A DNA stretch of 64,000 bases from JAGVSZ01 sp019137045. GTDB lineage: Bacteria; Pseudomonadota; Gammaproteobacteria; Burkholderiales; SG8-39. The position numbers were made by a program, and so were the translations under genes. Positions 50,077 to 57,227 of the stretch are shown here, in pieces; the first letter of the stretch is position 1; every line of letters begins with the position of its first letter. Where the stretch lies: the NCBI GenBank assembly GCA_046347635.1, contig JAXMFT010000013.1, forward strand, positions 1-64,000. Reading direction: 5' to 3'. The notes under the pieces were generated by a model, which did no database searches, was not told the DNA's origin, and saw nothing but the letters and a program-made list of their open reading frames with translations.

Positions 50077-51281
50077 GCCTTCCGCTTCCCTTCTTCGGGC
50101 AGGAACAGCCCGAGCAGATCGTTCAGATAGCGCCTTCCCAGCGCCGTTGGGCGGATGCGCACGTGGTCGCGTTCCAGCAGCCCGCGCGCCTCGGCCCGCG
50201 CGAGGGCGCCCCCGGCAACGACGATCGGCAACCCGGTGCGCTCCGCGAACATCGCCACCGGGAAGCCCTCGGCGAGGCGCAGCGCGTTCATCATGAACTC
50301 GAACGGCAGGTCCGCGCGCGCGAGCTCGCGCCGCTCGACCACGTGCTCGCCTGCAGCGACGCGCCGCAGGTACTCGGCCGGCGTGCGCGCGCGCACCTCG
50401 CGCACGATGCGGTCGGCGAACGAGATCTTGGCGTGCGCGCCGGCGCCGATCCCGAGGTAGTCGCCGAAGCGCCAGTAGTTGAGATTGTGGCGGCACGCCC
50501 GGCCCGGCCGCGCGTAGGCCGAGGTCTCGTAATGGTCGTACCCCGCCTCGACCAGCCGGCGTTCCACCATGTCGCCGATCGCCGCGGCCGCGTCCTCGTC
50601 GGGGAGCGGCGGCGGCCGGGTGAAGAACGCCGTGTTCGGTTCGAGGGTGAGGTGGTAGAAGGAGAGATGCGGCGCGCGCGCCGCGAGCGCGGCGTCCACG
50701 TCGCGCCCGGCCTCGTCGAGCGTCTGGTCCGGCAGCGCGTACATCAGGTCGAGGTTGAAGTTGTCGAAGTGCGCGTGCGCGATCTCGACCGCGCGGAGCG
50801 CCTCGCGCCCGTCGTGGATGCGGCCGAGCGCTTTCAGGTGCGCGGGATCGAAGCTCTGGATGCCGATCGAGAGCCGGTTGACGCCGGCCGCGCGGAAATC
50901 GCGGAACTTGTCCGCCTCGAAGGTGCCGGGGTTCGCCTCGAGCGTGATCTCGGCGTCGGGGTCGAGCGGCAGGCGCGCGCGGACCGCCGCGAGCAGCCGG
51001 TCGATCGCGCGCGCGGAGAAGAGGCTCGGCGTCCCGCCGCCGAGGAAGACGCTGTGCACGCGCCGCCCCCATACCGCGGGCAGCGCCGACTCGAGGTCCG
51101 CGATCAGCGCAGCGACGTACTCGTCCTCGGGCAGCGCGCCGCGCACCTCGTGCGAGTTGAAGTCGCAGTACGGGCACTTGCGCACGCACCAGGGCAGATG
51201 CACGTAGAGCGCGAGCGGGGGCAGCGACACGAGTCGAAGGCGGTGCCCGACGGCGGGAGCGTTGACGAGGGGGGCGGGCAT
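50073..51281 (-). CDS. hemW: Radical-SAM haem chaperone HemW
   Basis: HemW is related to coproporphyrinogen dehydrogenase (HemN) but acts as a haem chaperone rather than an oxidase. The 402-residue protein has LALYVHLPWCVRKCPYCDFNSHE with the CxxxCxxC cluster motif, HSVFLGGGTPSLFS, EITLEANPGTFE and RLSIGIQSFDP. It lacks the longer N-terminus of HemN. The start is taken at the ATG at 51281; an ATG at 51320 with GGAACGGA upstream is possible. In related bacteria it follows rdgB directly, but here a toxin-antitoxin remnant lies between. Confidence 0.93.
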   Translation of the reverse strand: MPAPLVNAPAVGHRLRLVSLPPLALYVHLPWCVRKCPYCDFNSHEVRGALPEDEYVAALIADLESALPAVWGRRVHSVFLGGGTPSLFSARAIDRLLAAVRARLPLDPDAEITLEANPGTFEADKFRDFRAAGVNRLSIGIQSFDPAHLKALGRIHDGREALRAVEIAHAHFDNFNLDLMYALPDQTLDEAGRDVDAALAARAPHLSFYHLTLEPNTAFFTRPPPLPDEDAAAAIGDMVERRLVEAGYDHYETSAYARPGRACRHNLNYWRFGDYLGIGAGAHAKISFADRIVREVRARTPAEYLRRVAAGEHVVERRELARADLPFEFMMNALRLAEGFPVAMFAERTGLPIVVAGGALARAEARGLLERDHVRIRPTALGRRYLNDLLGLFLPEEGKRKA

Positions 51282-51318
51282 GAGGCCTTGCGTGCCGGCG
51301 GATGATAGGGCAAGGCGC

Positions 51319-51689
51319 ATGATCCGTTCCGGTCCCTTGCACAGCGGGCGGCCGACGCCCTCATCCGGCGCGATCCCGCGGGCCGTCCGCCGAGCACGCG
51401 CGCGAGCCGGCTGAAGCGGGCTGCCCGCGCCTGCGAGGCAGGCCTCTCGCAAAGGGGTGTTCGCGCACTCGTAGTAGGTTCGCTGGCATACGGCGACGTG
51501 CGGCCGGAGTCAGACCTCGATCTGCTCGTCGTCTCCTATCCGGGGAAGCGGTGGAGCGAGGTGAGCGCGATCGCGGCCGCCGCCGCGCGGCCCTACGGGG
51601 TGCCGGTGGACGTCATCTTTGCCGACACCCTGCCACCGTCGGTGCGGGACGCGATGCTGAAGGACGCGCGCCGTGCCAGCCGGCTTTAA
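51319..51689 (+). pseudogene. MNT-type nucleotidyltransferase antitoxin, broken near its start
   Basis: The frame ending at 51689 encodes a minimal nucleotidyltransferase domain with ALVVGSLAYGDVRPESDLDLL, the GS and DxD catalytic motif, preceded by RAADALIRRDPAG and a basic helix. No ATG, GTG or TTG lies upstream of the motif in that frame. An ATG at 51319 is in the next frame, and one extra C near 51328-51331 would join MIRS to RSLAQRAADAL. So the gene is either truly frameshifted or the sequence has a missing base. MNT proteins pair with HEPN toxins, which matches the next gene. Confidence 0.55.
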
Positions 51690-51999
51690 AGACCAGCTCG
51701 CGATCGTCGCGGAGCTGCTGCGCGAAGTCGCGCGCATGGAGGAGGGCGAGCGGCGCTCCACCGCGCGAACCCGCTCGGGCTACGAGCGGGAGTTGCGGCT
51801 CGCAGGCCTCGCCCAGCGCGTCGCACAGGCGTACACGATGATCGAGGGCGTGCTCGCCTACGTCGCCCGGCGCGTCCGCGATGCCGCAGCGCGGACGGCG
51901 AACCCCACGCCGCTGAATCGAGCGGCTGCGGGGTTCGCCGTCACCCCCGCTCGCGCAGCGCCGCGAGCAGCCGCCGCAGCGCCTGCCCGCGGTGGCTGA
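51673..51999 (+). pseudogene. HEPN toxin remnant, truncated
   Basis: A GTG-started frame overlaps the MNT gene by 17 bases. Its first 60 or so residues read as the beginning of a HEPN-domain protein (DQLAIVAELLREVARMEEGE, YERELRLAGLAQRVAQAY, IEGVLAYVARRV). After about 51880 the similarity stops, the frame crosses a long inverted repeat and it ends inside rdgB on the opposite strand. The R-x4-6-H RNase motif in the second half of active HEPN toxins is missing. It is therefore probably an inactive relic. Confidence 0.55.
51894..51942. repeat. Long inverted repeat downstream of rdgB
   Basis: Perfect 13-base arms, GACGGCGAACCCC (51894-51906) and GGGGTTCGCCGTC (51930-51942), enclose a second pair, CCGCT (51910-51914) and AGCGG (51921-51925). 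The result is one long hairpin at the 3' end of rdgB and within the HEPN remnant. There is no T run, so it is not a classical terminator. It may be a transcript-end stabiliser or the scar of an element. Confidence 0.7.
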
Positions 52000-52531
52000 G
52001 CGCGTGCTTTTCCTCCGGCGCGAGCTCGGCCGCAGTGCGCCCCAGGTCGGGCAGCAGGAAGTGCGGGTCGTAGCCGAAACCGCCCGACCCGCGCGGCGTC
52101 GCGATCACCTCGCCGTCCCAGCGCCCCTCGGCGATCAGCGGCTCCGGGTCGTCGGCGTGGCGCACGAGCACGATCACGCAGTAGTAGTGCGCGCGGCGAT
52201 CGGGTTGCTCCTGCAGCAGCGCGACCAGCTTCTCGTTGTTGCGCGCGTCGGACGTCGGCTCCCCGGCGAAGCGCGCCGAGTGCACGCCCGGCTCGCCGTC
52301 GAGCGCTGCGACGCAGATCCCGGAGTCGTCGGCAAGCGCCGGCAGGCGCGCGCGCCGCGCCGCGTGCCGCGCCTTGGCGAGCGCGTTCTCGACGAACGTC
52401 GCGTGCGGCTCCGCGGCCTCGGCGATGCCGAGCTCGCCCTGGGGCACCACGTCGAGATCGAGCGGCGCGAGGAGCTCGCGGAACTCGCGGATCTTGCCCG
52501 GGTTGTTGGAGGCAAGGACGAGGCGCTTCAC
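51941..52531 (-). CDS. rdgB: XTP/dITP diphosphatase (RdgB/HAM1)
   Basis: RdgB hydrolyses non-canonical purine triphosphates (dITP, XTP) to keep them out of DNA and RNA. The 196-residue protein has VLASNNPGKIREFRELL, ALADDSGICVAALDGEPGVHSARFAG, the metal and substrate motif GSGGFGYDPHFLLPDLGRTAAEL, and SHRGQALRRL. The GTG start overlaps the rph stop as GTGA, the usual rph-rdgB arrangement. Confidence 0.96.
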   Translation of the reverse strand: MKRLVLASNNPGKIREFRELLAPLDLDVVPQGELGIAEAAEPHATFVENALAKARHAARRARLPALADDSGICVAALDGEPGVHSARFAGEPTSDARNNEKLVALLQEQPDRRAHYYCVIVLVRHADDPEPLIAEGRWDGEVIATPRGSGGFGYDPHFLLPDLGRTAAELAPEEKHALSHRGQALRRLLAALRERG

Positions 52532-53262
52532 AAGCCGAGCGCGGCGCGCTGCTGGGCGATCAGCGCGCGGATGCCGCGCTCCGCCAGACCGACGAGCGCA
52601 TCCATCTCCGCGCGCGTGAACGGCGCGCCCTCCGCGGTTCCCTGCAGCTCGACGAATCCGCCCGCGCCGGTCATCACCACGTTCATGTCGGTGTCGCACG
52701 CGGAGTCTTCCGCGTAGTCGAGGTCGAGCACGGGCTCGCCCCGGTAGACCCCGACCGACACGGCGGCGACGAAATCGCGCAGCGGCGCGCCGGTCACGAG
52801 CCCCGCGGCACGCAGCTTCTCGACCGCGTCGTGGACCGCCACGAACGCGCCGGTGATGCTCGCGGTGCGCGTGCCCCCGTCGGCCTGGAGCACGTCGCAG
52901 TCCACCTGGATCGTGCGCGGCCCGAGCGCCGCGAGGTCGCTCACCGCCCGCAATGACCGCCCGATCAGGCGCTGGATCTCGAGCGTGCGGCCGGACTGCC
53001 TCCCGCGCGAGGCCTCGCGATCGGTGCGGGTGTTGGTCGCGCGCGGCAGCATGCCGTACTCGGCGGTGACCCAGCCGCGTCCCTTGTCCTTCAGGAACGG
53101 CGGCACGCGCTCCTCGACGCTCGCGGTGCAGAGGACGCGCGTGTCGCCGAACTCGACCAGCACCGAGCCTTCGGCGTGCTTGGTGTAGCCGCGGACGATG
53201 CGAACCGGGCGCAGCGCATCGCGTGCGCGACCGCTCGGCCGCACCCATCCTTCCACCGCCAT
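52528..53262 (-). CDS. rph: Ribonuclease PH
   Basis: RNase PH is a phosphorolytic exoribonuclease that trims tRNA 3' ends. The 244-residue protein has GSVLVEFGDTRVLCTASVEE, GWVTAEYGMLPRATNTRTDRE, SGRTLEIQRLIGRSLRAV, CDVLQADGGTRTASITGA and the catalytic-site DLDYAEDSACDTDMNVV. All hallmark residues appear present. It lies 13 bases after the PP2C gene and overlaps rdgB by four bases. Confidence 0.97.
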   Translation of the reverse strand: MAVEGWVRPSGRARDALRPVRIVRGYTKHAEGSVLVEFGDTRVLCTASVEERVPPFLKDKGRGWVTAEYGMLPRATNTRTDREASRGRQSGRTLEIQRLIGRSLRAVSDLAALGPRTIQVDCDVLQADGGTRTASITGAFVAVHDAVEKLRAAGLVTGAPLRDFVAAVSVGVYRGEPVLDLDYAEDSACDTDMNVVMTGAGGFVELQGTAEGAPFTRAEMDALVGLAERGIRALIAQQRAALGL

Positions 53263-53275
53263 GCGCGCCCCTCCC

Positions 53276-54193
53276 CTACTTGGAGTGCTTCTGGATCGCG
53301 TTGCGGATCTCGTCGATCGCGCGCTCGATCTCGTCGTCGGTGAGGTAGCCGCCGGAGGCCGGCGGCGTGGACTTGCCGAACTGCTCCACCGTCGTCTTGA
53401 CGTCGGTCGGGTCCATGCTGACGGTCGAGATCCCCGCGGTGTCGGCGGTGCCCGCCTCGTCGAACCAGGTCATCGCGACGACCGAGGCGTTGTCGCCTTC
53501 CTTGCCGGCGCGCACCTCGGCCATGTCGAGCAGCTTCGGCACCGCCTGCATCACGTCGGCGCGCAGCAATTCCTCGCAGATGTGCCGGCTGGTGAGCGGC
53601 CCCCACAGGCCGTCGGTGGCGAGCAGGATCACGTCGCCGTGGCGCAGCGCGACGCGCCGCGAGAGGTCCACCTTCGGCGGCCCCATCTGGCCGAGGCAGT
53701 TGAAGATCTTGTTGCGGTCGGGGTGCGCGGCAACCGCCTCCTCGCGCACCCGCCCGGCGTCCACCAGGATCTGCACGCGCGAGTGATCCTTCGTCTGGCC
53801 CTCGATGCGGCCGTTGCGGACGAGGTACAGGCGCGAGTCGCCCACGTGCGCCCAGTGCGCGAGCCCGTCCTGCACGACGCATACGACGCAGGTCGTGCGC
53901 GGCGTCTCGAGCAGGCTGCGCACGTTCGCATAGTCGACGATCGCGTGGTGCGCGTTGGTGATCGACTCGAGCAGGAACCTGAGCGGGTCGGCGAGCCGCG
54001 GCTGGGCGTTGCGCTGGAACGCCTCGGAGATGAACTGGCTCGCGATCTGCGCCGCGACCTCGCCGTGCAGGTGCCCGCCCATGCCGTCCGCGATCACCAT
54101 GCACAGGGCGTCGCGGCTGTAGCAGTAGGCCACGCGGTCCTGGTTGGACTTGCGCGGACCCTGGCGACTCTCCTGGTAGATCGAGAACTTCAT
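53276..54193 (-). CDS. PP2C-family Ser/Thr protein phosphatase
   Basis: The 305-residue protein is a PPM/PP2C metallophosphatase with the metal-binding motifs KSNQDRVAYC, VIADGMGGHLHGE, AHVGDSRLYLVRNG, LLATDGLWGPLTSR and EGDNASVVAM. The C-terminal 50 residues are an acidic, Thr-rich extension not needed for catalysis. It lies 34 bases after a Ser/Thr kinase gene on the same strand, so the pair probably forms a reversible phosphorylation switch. This kinase-phosphatase-rph linkage recurs in betaproteobacteria. Confidence 0.94.
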   Translation of the reverse strand: MKFSIYQESRQGPRKSNQDRVAYCYSRDALCMVIADGMGGHLHGEVAAQIASQFISEAFQRNAQPRLADPLRFLLESITNAHHAIVDYANVRSLLETPRTTCVVCVVQDGLAHWAHVGDSRLYLVRNGRIEGQTKDHSRVQILVDAGRVREEAVAAHPDRNKIFNCLGQMGPPKVDLSRRVALRHGDVILLATDGLWGPLTSRHICEELLRADVMQAVPKLLDMAEVRAGKEGDNASVVAMTWFDEAGTADTAGISTVSMDPTDVKTTVEQFGKSTPPASGGYLTDDEIERAIDEIRNAIQKHSK

Positions 54194-54227
54194 CGCGGCC
54201 CGCCCCGGGGTCTGCCCCCTGTACCGG

Positions 54228-55175
54228 TCACCTGCGCGCGAGCCGGCCGAGCGCGCCGCGCAGGTTGGTCACGAACGTGCGCCGGCTCGGCCCCTCCGGG
54301 TCCTTCTCGCGCAGCAGCACCTTCTGCAGCGCCATGACGCTCTGCGGGCGCTTGGAATGGTCGAGCTGCAGACACCAGTCGATCGTCTCCAGCAGCTGGT
54401 CGGAGTACTTGTCGGCGAAGATCTTGGTCGCCGAGACGTAGCGGTCCTTCTCGACGCGCATGTCCGCCGCCTGCGGCGCGGCGCCCGCCAGGCAGGCGAA
54501 CATGCTCGCGCCGACCGAGTAGATGTCGCTCCAGGGGCCGAGGAGCTCGCGCCGCTGGTAGTGCTCCGGGGAGGCGAACCCGGGCGTGTACATCGGGTTC
54601 AGCTTGAAGCCCTCGGCGGTGAGCGTCTGCCGCGCCGCCCCGAAGTCGATCAGCACCGGCGTGATGTCGTTGCGAATGTAGATGTTGGCCGGCTTGATGT
54701 CCAGGTGCAGCAGCTTGTTGGCGTGCACCTCGCGCAGGCCGTTGAGGAGCAGCGTGAAGACGCGGCGGATGAAGTTCTCCTTCATCGCCCCGCGGCGCGC
54801 CTGGATGTGCTCCTGCAGCGTGCGCCCGCGCTCGTAGCGCATCACCAGGTAGACGGTCTCGTTCGCGCGGAAGAAATTAAGCACCCGCACCACGTTCGGG
54901 TGCGAGAGCTTGGCGAGGGCGCGGCCCTCCTCGAAGAAGCACTTCATCCCGTAGCGGAACGTGGCGAGGTTCTCGTCGGCGATCGACGGCAGCACGTCGC
55001 CGTCGCGGCGCAGCGCGAGCGAGGACGGCAGGTACTCCTTGATCGCGACCGGCTGGTCGGTGTCGTCGTGCGCGAGGTAGACGATCGAGAACCCGCCCGC
55101 GGACAGCACCTTCGTCACGCGGTAGGTCTGGAGCTGGTAGCCCTCGGGCAGCGGAATGTTCGCTTGCTGCGGCAT
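54228..55175 (-). CDS. Eukaryotic-type Ser/Thr protein kinase
   Basis: The 315-residue protein is a compact Hanks-type kinase without a sensor domain or transmembrane helix. It has the glycine loop LSAGGFSIVYLAHD, VAIKEYLP (ATP-binding lysine), the catalytic loop HLDIKPANIYI, the DFGAARQ metal motif and PGFASPEHYQ. It ends in a basic tail. No Shine-Dalgarno sequence precedes the ATG; the 18 bases before it are almost pure pyrimidine on the coding strand. The downstream PP2C is the likely antagonist. Confidence 0.93.
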   Translation of the reverse strand: MPQQANIPLPEGYQLQTYRVTKVLSAGGFSIVYLAHDDTDQPVAIKEYLPSSLALRRDGDVLPSIADENLATFRYGMKCFFEEGRALAKLSHPNVVRVLNFFRANETVYLVMRYERGRTLQEHIQARRGAMKENFIRRVFTLLLNGLREVHANKLLHLDIKPANIYIRNDITPVLIDFGAARQTLTAEGFKLNPMYTPGFASPEHYQRRELLGPWSDIYSVGASMFACLAGAAPQAADMRVEKDRYVSATKIFADKYSDQLLETIDWCLQLDHSKRPQSVMALQKVLLREKDPEGPSRRTFVTNLRGALGRLARR

Positions 55176-55361
55176 GGCGCAGAAGGAGAAGAAGGGCCTT
55201 TGTTAAGATAGCGAGGGAGCGCCGCAGAGCCTCGCCGATTCTCTGTGTTTGCCTCCCCGATGTAAAGCGGCCGCACCCGCTCTCGTCGCCGCGTTCCGGC
55301 AGTTTTGCCGGATGTGCGGCGCACGGCAGGCGACCGGGCGCCCGCGAAACGGAAGGGATCG

Positions 55362-56228
55362 ATGGTCTCCAGCATGACCGGCTACGCCACCGTCACGCGC
55401 GAGCTCGCGCAGGGCACGCTCGCGCTCGAGCTGCGCAGCGTGAACGGGCGGTTTCTGGACGTGCAGTTCCGGATGGCCGAGGAGCTGCGGGCGGTGGAGC
55501 CCGTGCTGCGCGAGCTCGTGACCGGCGCGGTCGCCCGCGGCAAGGTCGACTGCCGGATCAACCTCGCCGCGGCGCCGCTCGCGCGCGGCGACGTGGAGCT
55601 CGGCGCGGAGGTCCTGGCGCGACTCGCCCGGCTGTCGCAGGCCGTCCGCGCCGCCATCCCGGACGCGCAGCCGCTGCGCGTGAGCGACGTGCTGCACTGG
55701 CCCGGCGTCCTGGGCGACGAGACCGCGGGCGCCGAGGCGCTGCGCAGCGCGGCGCTCGATGCGATGCGCGCCGCGCTCGACGAGCTCGCGGCGGCGCGCG
55801 CGCGCGAGGGCGAGCGCCTCGCGGCGATGATCCGCGAGCGGGTGACGCGCATCCGCGCGCGGCTCGGCGAGCTCGCGCCGCTCGTCCCGCAGGCGATCGC
55901 CGCCTACGAGGAGAAGCTCGCGGCGAAGCTGCGCGAAGCGCTCGGCGCGGGCGACGAGGACCGCATCCGCCAGGAGATCGCGGTGTTCGGCGTGCGCATC
56001 GACGTGGCCGAGGAGCTCTCGCGCCTCGCCTCCCACCTCGACGAGGTCGAGCGCGTGCTCGCCGCCGGCGGCGCGGTCGGCAAGCGGCTCGACTTCCTGA
56101 TGCAGGAGCTCAACCGCGAGGCGAACACGCTCGGATCGAAGTCGGTGTCGCGCGAGCTGTCGGCCGCGGCGCTCGAGTTCAAGCTCGCGATCGAGCAGAT
56201 GCGCGAGCAGGTGCAGAACCTCGAATGA
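55362..56228 (+). CDS. yicC: YicC family endoribonuclease
   Basis: The 288-residue protein matches the YicC family: an N-terminal MTGYATVTRELAQGTLALELRSVNGRFLD and a C-terminal DUF1732 region with GKRLDFLMQELNREANTLGSKS. Recent work describes YicC as an endoribonuclease family involved in small-RNA turnover. The ATG at 55362 follows GGAAGGGATC; an ATG four codons later is possible. Its stop overlaps gmk by ATGA, the conserved yicC-gmk-rpoZ-spoT order. Confidence 0.93.
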   Translation: MVSSMTGYATVTRELAQGTLALELRSVNGRFLDVQFRMAEELRAVEPVLRELVTGAVARGKVDCRINLAAAPLARGDVELGAEVLARLARLSQAVRAAIPDAQPLRVSDVLHWPGVLGDETAGAEALRSAALDAMRAALDELAAARAREGERLAAMIRERVTRIRARLGELAPLVPQAIAAYEEKLAAKLREALGAGDEDRIRQEIAVFGVRIDVAEELSRLASHLDEVERVLAAGGAVGKRLDFLMQELNREANTLGSKSVSRELSAAALEFKLAIEQMREQVQNLE

Positions 56229-56836
56229 CCGGCTGCCTCTTCATCGTCGCCGCGCCCTCCGGGGCGGGCAAGAGCTCGCTCGTCAACGCGGTGCTCGCGC
56301 AGGATCGGCAGCTGCGGCTGTCGATCTCGTACACGACCCGCGCGCCGCGCCCCGGCGAGGCGGACGGCCGCGAGTACCACTTCGTCGACCGCGACGCCTT
56401 TCTCGCGCTGGCGGCGGCCGGGGAGTTCCTCGAGAGCGCCGAGGTGCACGGCAACTACTACGCCACGTCGCAGCGGCAGATCGAGGCCATCCGGGCGGGC
56501 GGGCACGACGCGGTGCTCGAGATCGACTGGCAGGGCGCGCAGCAGGTCCGCCGCGCCTTTCCCGACGCGATCGGCATCTTCATCCTGCCGCCGTCGCTCG
56601 CCGCGCTCCGGGAGCGGCTGGTCGCGCGCCGCCAGGACACCGAGGCGGTGATCCAGCGCCGTCTCGCCGCCGCCGAGGAAGAGATGAGCCACGCCGCGGA
56701 GTTCGATTATGCTATAATAAACAATGACTTCGAAGACGCTCGCGACGATCTGGCCGCGATCATCCGGGCGGCGCGGCTGACGCTGGCGCGGCAGGGCGCG
56801 CGGCATCCCGAGTTATTCCGCTCGCATAGGACATAA
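56225..56836 (+). CDS. gmk: Guanylate kinase
   Basis: Gmk phosphorylates GMP to GDP. The 203-residue protein has the P-loop VAAPSGAGKSSLVNA, SYTTRAPRPGEADGREYHFVD, the GNYYATSQ segment and ILEIDWQGAQQV-like motifs (here VLEIDWQGAQQVRR). The codons for YAIIN (56706-56720) are unusually AT-rich and create an extended -10 promoter motif. It overlaps yicC by four bases and lies about 100 bases ahead of rpoZ. Confidence 0.97.
   Translation: MTGCLFIVAAPSGAGKSSLVNAVLAQDRQLRLSISYTTRAPRPGEADGREYHFVDRDAFLALAAAGEFLESAEVHGNYYATSQRQIEAIRAGGHDAVLEIDWQGAQQVRRAFPDAIGIFILPPSLAALRERLVARRQDTEAVIQRRLAAAEEEMSHAAEFDYAIINNDFEDARDDLAAIIRAARLTLARQGARHPELFRSHRT
56710..56718 (+). promoter_or_regulatory. Possible extended -10 promoter inside gmk, ahead of rpoZ
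   Basis: TGCTATAAT is a perfect extended -10 element (TGn-TATAAT) 217 bases before the rpoZ start. There is no good -35 box, which extended -10 promoters do not strictly need. It is made by rare ATA codons, but the encoded residues belong to a conserved stretch of guanylate kinase, so it may be coincidence. Confidence 0.35.
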
Positions 56837-56860
56837 TCGCGCAATCGAACGAGGAAACAG

Positions 56861-56880
56861 GGAAGGGTCGGGACCTTTCC
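56861..56880. repeat. Hairpin in the gmk-rpoZ spacer
   Basis: GGAAGGGTC and GACCTTTCC form a 9-bp stem with one G-U pair and a two-base centre, 55 bases before the rpoZ ATG. No T run follows. It could act as a processing or stability element in the rpoZ leader. Confidence 0.4.
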
Positions 56881-56934
56881 CCGCCCAACCAGGCCCCCCG
56901 TGCACATCCCCCAGACCAGAGATACCTAGACAAT

Positions 56935-57144
56935 ATGGCCCGCATCACCGTCGACGACTGCCTCAAGCGCATCCCCAACCGCTTCCAGCTCACCCTGGCC
57001 GCCACCTATCGCGCGCGCCAGCTCGCCCAGGGCGGCACGCCGCTCCTCGAGAGCGTGCGCGACAAGCCCACCGTCCTCGCGCTGCGCGAGGTCGCGGCAG
57101 GAAAGGTCGGCGTGGAGATGCTGAACCGCGTTCACCAGAACTGA
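56935..57144 (+). CDS. rpoZ: RNA polymerase omega subunit
   Basis: Omega helps fold and assemble the beta' subunit and is needed for part of the ppGpp response. The 69-residue protein has MARITVDDCLKRIPNRFQL and the YRARQLAQGGTPLLE helix diagnostic for omega. Length is slightly shorter than the 91 residues of E. coli, as common in this group. It precedes spoT by 83 bases. Confidence 0.96.
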   Translation: MARITVDDCLKRIPNRFQLTLAATYRARQLAQGGTPLLESVRDKPTVLALREVAAGKVGVEMLNRVHQN

Positions 57145-57227
57145 CCGGACCCTTTGCCGCGCCGCGACCGTGACCTGATCGAAACGAAACCAGTCCCGGC
57201 GCGCGCGGGCGGTCCGGGGGCGGCGGC

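Noticed and set aside
51498..51689. A 63-residue protein starting at the GTG at 51498
   Set aside because: Starting there would cut off the GS part of the nucleotidyltransferase motif that is clearly encoded just upstream in the same frame, so it is not a natural start.
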